Translations under genes and position numbers: made by a program | The notes under the pieces: model-generated | What the model was told of the DNA's origin: nothing | The model's database searches: none | What the model saw: the letters and a program-made list of their open reading frames with translations, nothing else | In this document: piece after piece, positions 61,000 to 64,000 of the stretch | How the letters are laid out: the number at the start of each line of letters is the position of its first letter | Position numbering within the stretch: position 1 is the stretch's first letter | Source of the DNA: Gnetum montanum | Taxonomy: Eukaryota; Streptophyta; Gnetopsida; Gnetales; Gnetaceae | Direction: 5' to 3' | DNA: 64,000 nt | Assembly: GCA_015680685.1 (NCBI GenBank) | Contig: MNCI01014675.1 | Span: 1 to 64,000 of the forward strand

Positions 61000-61930
61000 C
61001 ATGACTAAAAAAAATTGGATAACACATCCTCTAACAATGTAAAGATAGTTGAAAAGATCAAACAGTCCCAAGTAGTGAAGGTTCCTAAGGTTCCAAAGGA
61101 TCTTCTCCTACTTTGAATGCATGTGGTGGTTGAGGCAACTGTGGCTATTCTGTAGTAGTTGCCACTTCTGTTGGAAGGTAAAAGATATTCAATAATTCCT
61201 TCATCTTCTCCTCTTTGCTCTGGAATCATTCACAGTCCACGTGGCATCACCAATGTGGGCTGGAATGGGGATATCCCATGGATAGGGAATTACTAGGAAT
61301 AACTCCTTAACATTGATAAACCAAGTAGTGAATTGCTTATGTTCAATATTGAACACTTTGAGTGCATTTTGCAACTCTTGGTAGTCATTCATTCCCTTGG
61401 CCAGGTTTGCAACAGTTGATCTTTTTTGACCTCACTATTGGATTGAGATGAAAGTCCACAATATTGTAGTAGATCCTTTTTATCAATGTAACCACACCAT
61501 ACTCTTTATAGTAAATACCATAATACCATTGCAATCATTCTTTCTTAATGTTGAGGTCTACCTGTATTGAAATCTTAATGAGATTCATCCTAGATTTCTG
61601 CAACCCAAGTACATCTAAAATGGCCTACACTAATTAGGACACTAAAATGTCCTTGATCTTGATCATTTAACCAACATACCTATTATTCTAGAATAAGAAT
61701 GTCTCTCCCATGTACCACTCCTAGTTAGAAGTGATGATGGGTTACATGGGAAAGGCCTTTAGTTGATTTTGTACTTCTTGAGGTGCTTACTCCAAGAAAG
61801 AGCCAAAATTCAACTCTTGGAGCATCATTTTCTAAACCTTCTTTGATTTGATCTACTTAAGGTAGACTTTTGTCAAGGTCACGTTAAGGTTTTCTTGTGG
61901 GGTTGGTACCTCATCTTAGTGAGATTGCTA
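61000..61930 (-). pseudogene. F1 copy 3: ORF3
   Basis: Minus-strand frames read NFGSFLE, LKAFPM, EWYMGETFLF, IKIKDILVS, AILDVLGLQ and LQWYYGIYYKEYG, collinear with the ORF3 core of the F1 element at 12.2-11.8 kb (EWYLGEKI, GILVSYLV, VIVEVLNV, LWLQWVYDNE). The 63-codon frame 61392-61201 (NALKVFNIEHKQFTTWF ...) and 61229-61005 extend toward the LTR. At least eight stops interrupt the core. The distance from core to LTR is about 2 kb shorter than in the 8.7-kb element. Confidence 0.65.
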
Positions 61931-63540
61931 TGTTACAATTACTTGTTTTAATATATATGTAACTTATAAAGTTTTAATACCTCATCTTGTCACTTAGTTA
62001 TTGTAGGCTAATATTGGTCCATGGTAGATTGATTATTTTATTTATTTTTAAGTTAAAAGTGTTACCAGAGCTAGTTGGAAGGGTTTAACTTTTGTAATTT
62101 GATGTTTTCATGTTGGTTTCTTTGTTAAACCTTTGTGGGAGTTAGAAATGTTTGGAAAACGTTTCAGTCAAAATATTCAGGTTTGTGACCACCACAACTA
62201 ATAACTTATCTCCAATAGGTACAAGGTCAAAGAACAAAGTGATTTGAACAAACGGTTAGGAAAATATGGCTTTTGGAAGGTTCTGGGCATTGAAAACTAC
62301 AAAAACTCCTCTGGCATTTGAAAGGAAATGTGAAAAATTCAAAGTATGGATGCATATATATAGAATATGTTCATCTTGTGTCAATGGAGTCTTGTATACA
62401 AGGTCTCATATATGTAGGGGGTCTATAGACAAGTACCCATCTACAAAGAATGTAAATAAAATTTTTCAACTTGAATTTCTCAAAAAGTACATGGAGTTTT
62501 CTAATGAAAGTGGGATCCATGGAGTCCAACAAAAGCCAAGAATTTGATGGAATCATGAAAGAGGATCTTTGAAAGCTTGAGAATTGAAAAATTGGATGGA
62601 GAATATGTTCACTAAAGAAATTACCTTAGGAAGCACATAGTTGGATGTAACAAAACCAGGGTGCACGAAGGTTTAGATGACAAGAATGTCTAAGGATGAG
62701 GTTCTTAACTAACCTAACCAAGAGATATGAAAGTGGGTCCTCCCCATAGCAGGAACATGCCATTCTTGCCCTTGCATAACATCAAACTAAGGATTCTGTG
62801 TGTTCCATAGGTGATTAATGGTGATGAAAGTTAAGGACTAAAACCTAGAAGAATCTAACTAAGAATTCAGGCACTTCAAACCAAGACATTAAATAATAAC
62901 ATGAACATAGATAGTGAGGTGACTCATGGAAAGCATAGATGGATGTGAGAAAAAGTGGAATGGAGTTTCTCATTAAGGTCACATGAAGTTCCTTATGAAT
63001 TTTGTGGTTAAATGACCTGATAAAATCCATCCTTAGTCTAGACCAAAGTCAACCATGTTCAATGACTTTGCATTATCACTTGAAGACTGATGCATGCCTT
63101 TGAGATACAAGAGTGCTCCCATAGATCAAACATTGTTCCTTATAGAGAAGAAAATAGAAGCAAGAAGTGAGGAAGGACCTTAGTTAGAGGGGATCTTCAG
63201 GCATGGGTAACATGTCTTTTTAGTCCCATAACCAATGCTTGTAGCTCGTTATTCTATCTAAGGGATGTGCTATGAATTTCCATCATTATATATATATATA
63301 TATTCTCTCTTTTTATTCTTTTTTTTTTCTTTCTTTCTTTTTCTATTTTTATTTTTTGGATGGGAACCACACCATGCAAAGACTTATTCAACTTCCTATT
63401 ATTGGTCAACATATAATGGTAAGAAATCCATAAAAACACTCATGCACCCAAGTAAGTAGAAGAGTACAAGGAGTATTGAGTCCCCTTAAAGTCACACCTT
63501 GTGNTTTTATTTTGATCTGTTAGGTTTGTAAATTAACATG
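61931..63540 (-). repeat. F1 copy 3: post-pol spacer
   Basis: 62580-63500 is the inverted relative of 47.94-48.8 kb and shares gtgggtcctcccca with 13.5 kb. The conserved motif is at 63196-63220. A (TA)n run lies at about 63286-63302 and an N at 63504. 61931-62580 shows nothing recognisable. Confidence 0.6.
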
Positions 63541-63549
63541 GCCCTAGAA

Positions 63550-63890
63550 GGAAAATTTTCATCAATTATTTAAGGTCCCTCCCACAATGTTTGAGATTTT
63601 TTTTTTTTGTGGAACATGTGCAGGGTTCTAGTAGAGGACCTTATCTCCAAGTTAAAATTTGAATTTTCTTATTCTTAGGTCATGTCATTGCTTGTTGAAT
63701 GCCCTATGCACTTCATTCAAGCATAGGCCCACTAATCAATTTTCATTTAGCACATTAAGGTTGATTAATTGTTCTTTTTATGCTAGACTTAGGTCAAGAT
63801 TCATCTTATAGGTTGTTGAAAGTATATGTAGTTTGGATTGAATAGGAAGTGTTGGTAATTTCTTATACAGTAGCTCATAAGGAGAGTAGT
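63550..63890 (-). pseudogene. F1 copy 3: integrase C-terminus
   Basis: Collinear with 14.76-15.08 kb: ggtccctcccacaatgtt, gaggaccttatctcc, and the region ending cagtagctcataagg. The core of integrase should lie to the right but is cut at about 63892. Confidence 0.7.
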
Positions 63891-63892
63891 TG

Positions 63893-64000
63893 ATAAGTCA
63901 TGATATTGGGACCATGATATCGGATCTGTGATATCAGGTCCACAATATCGGAGCCCACCAAGAGATATCAGACATCTGATATCGGAACCTATCTCATTGC
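63893..64000. repeat. LTR-like start rich in gatatc palindromes, truncated by window end
   Basis: Within 108 bp there are at least six gatatc, gatatt or aatatc words (for example ccatgatatcggatc). This resembles the U3 cluster of the LTR at 49366-49440 (atatcggagcc in both). It interrupts the integrase of F1 copy 3, so it is probably another F1-type LTR inserted there. Only its beginning is visible. Confidence 0.5.

Noticed and set aside
1-64000. tRNA, rRNA or snRNA genes
   Set aside because: I looked for anticodon-arm and T-loop wording (ggttcraatc) and conserved rRNA words and found none convincing; a tRNAscan run would settle it.

Overview
The window looks like intergenic DNA of a large plant nuclear genome, most likely a gymnosperm (conifer-like). 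It is AT-rich, almost entirely old, nested and inverted LTR retrotransposons, with a few broken host-gene pieces. I found no intact protein-coding gene. The organism is an inference from plant-specific families (SABATH methyltransferase, LRR receptor N-terminus, DUF4283 proteins, chromodomain Ty3/gypsy) and from the density and decay of long LTR elements; nothing names the species.

Layout. 0-8.7 kb: retroelement debris, including a primer-binding-site/LTR junction near 2.09 kb, a decayed DUF4283 plus zinc-knuckle ORF (4.74-6.57 kb, minus) and an integrase relic (7.4-8.0 kb, plus). 8.7-21.5 kb: a nearly complete Ty3/gypsy element, here called family F1, on the minus strand: LTR, PBS, gag, protease, RT, RNase H, integrase, a long spacer, then an extra ORF ('ORF3') and the other LTR. 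21.5-31 kb: an LTR end of a second family (L2), AT-rich filler, a large inverted repeat with an assembly gap, a PIF1-type helicase C-terminus, two isolated SABATH exons, several tandem repeats and a GC-richer segment. 31-36 kb: a pol fragment of another gypsy lineage (F4) between inverted repeats, then a second L2 LTR end. 36.4-46.5 kb: the clearest event, a 9.6-kb chromodomain gypsy element (L3) with 2.6-kb LTRs, PBS, PPT and a near-perfect 5-bp target duplication, inserted in the first exon of an LRR receptor gene whose reading frame resumes in register on the other side. 47.9-55.6 kb: plus-strand F1 material in which one LTR has internal element sequence on both sides, followed by gag and protease. 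55.6-58.3 kb: three kinds of tandem repeat. 58.5-59.9 kb: an RT relic of a further lineage (F5), interrupted by a third F1 copy (59.9-64 kb, minus) that carries its own ORF3 and is itself cut near the window end by another LTR-like sequence.

Decay. Element genes are full of TAG, TGA and TAA codons at expected Gln, Trp and Arg positions, and the catalytic integrase Glu is Lys in three of four relics, each by GAA to AAA after CT. This fits deamination of methylated CHG and CG sites. Several single-N joints with duplicated flanks are assembly artefacts.

The most interesting signals are ORF3 shared by two F1 copies, a promoter-like block and splice-donor-like site upstream of it in one copy, and a roughly 26-bp motif conserved five times just after pol.
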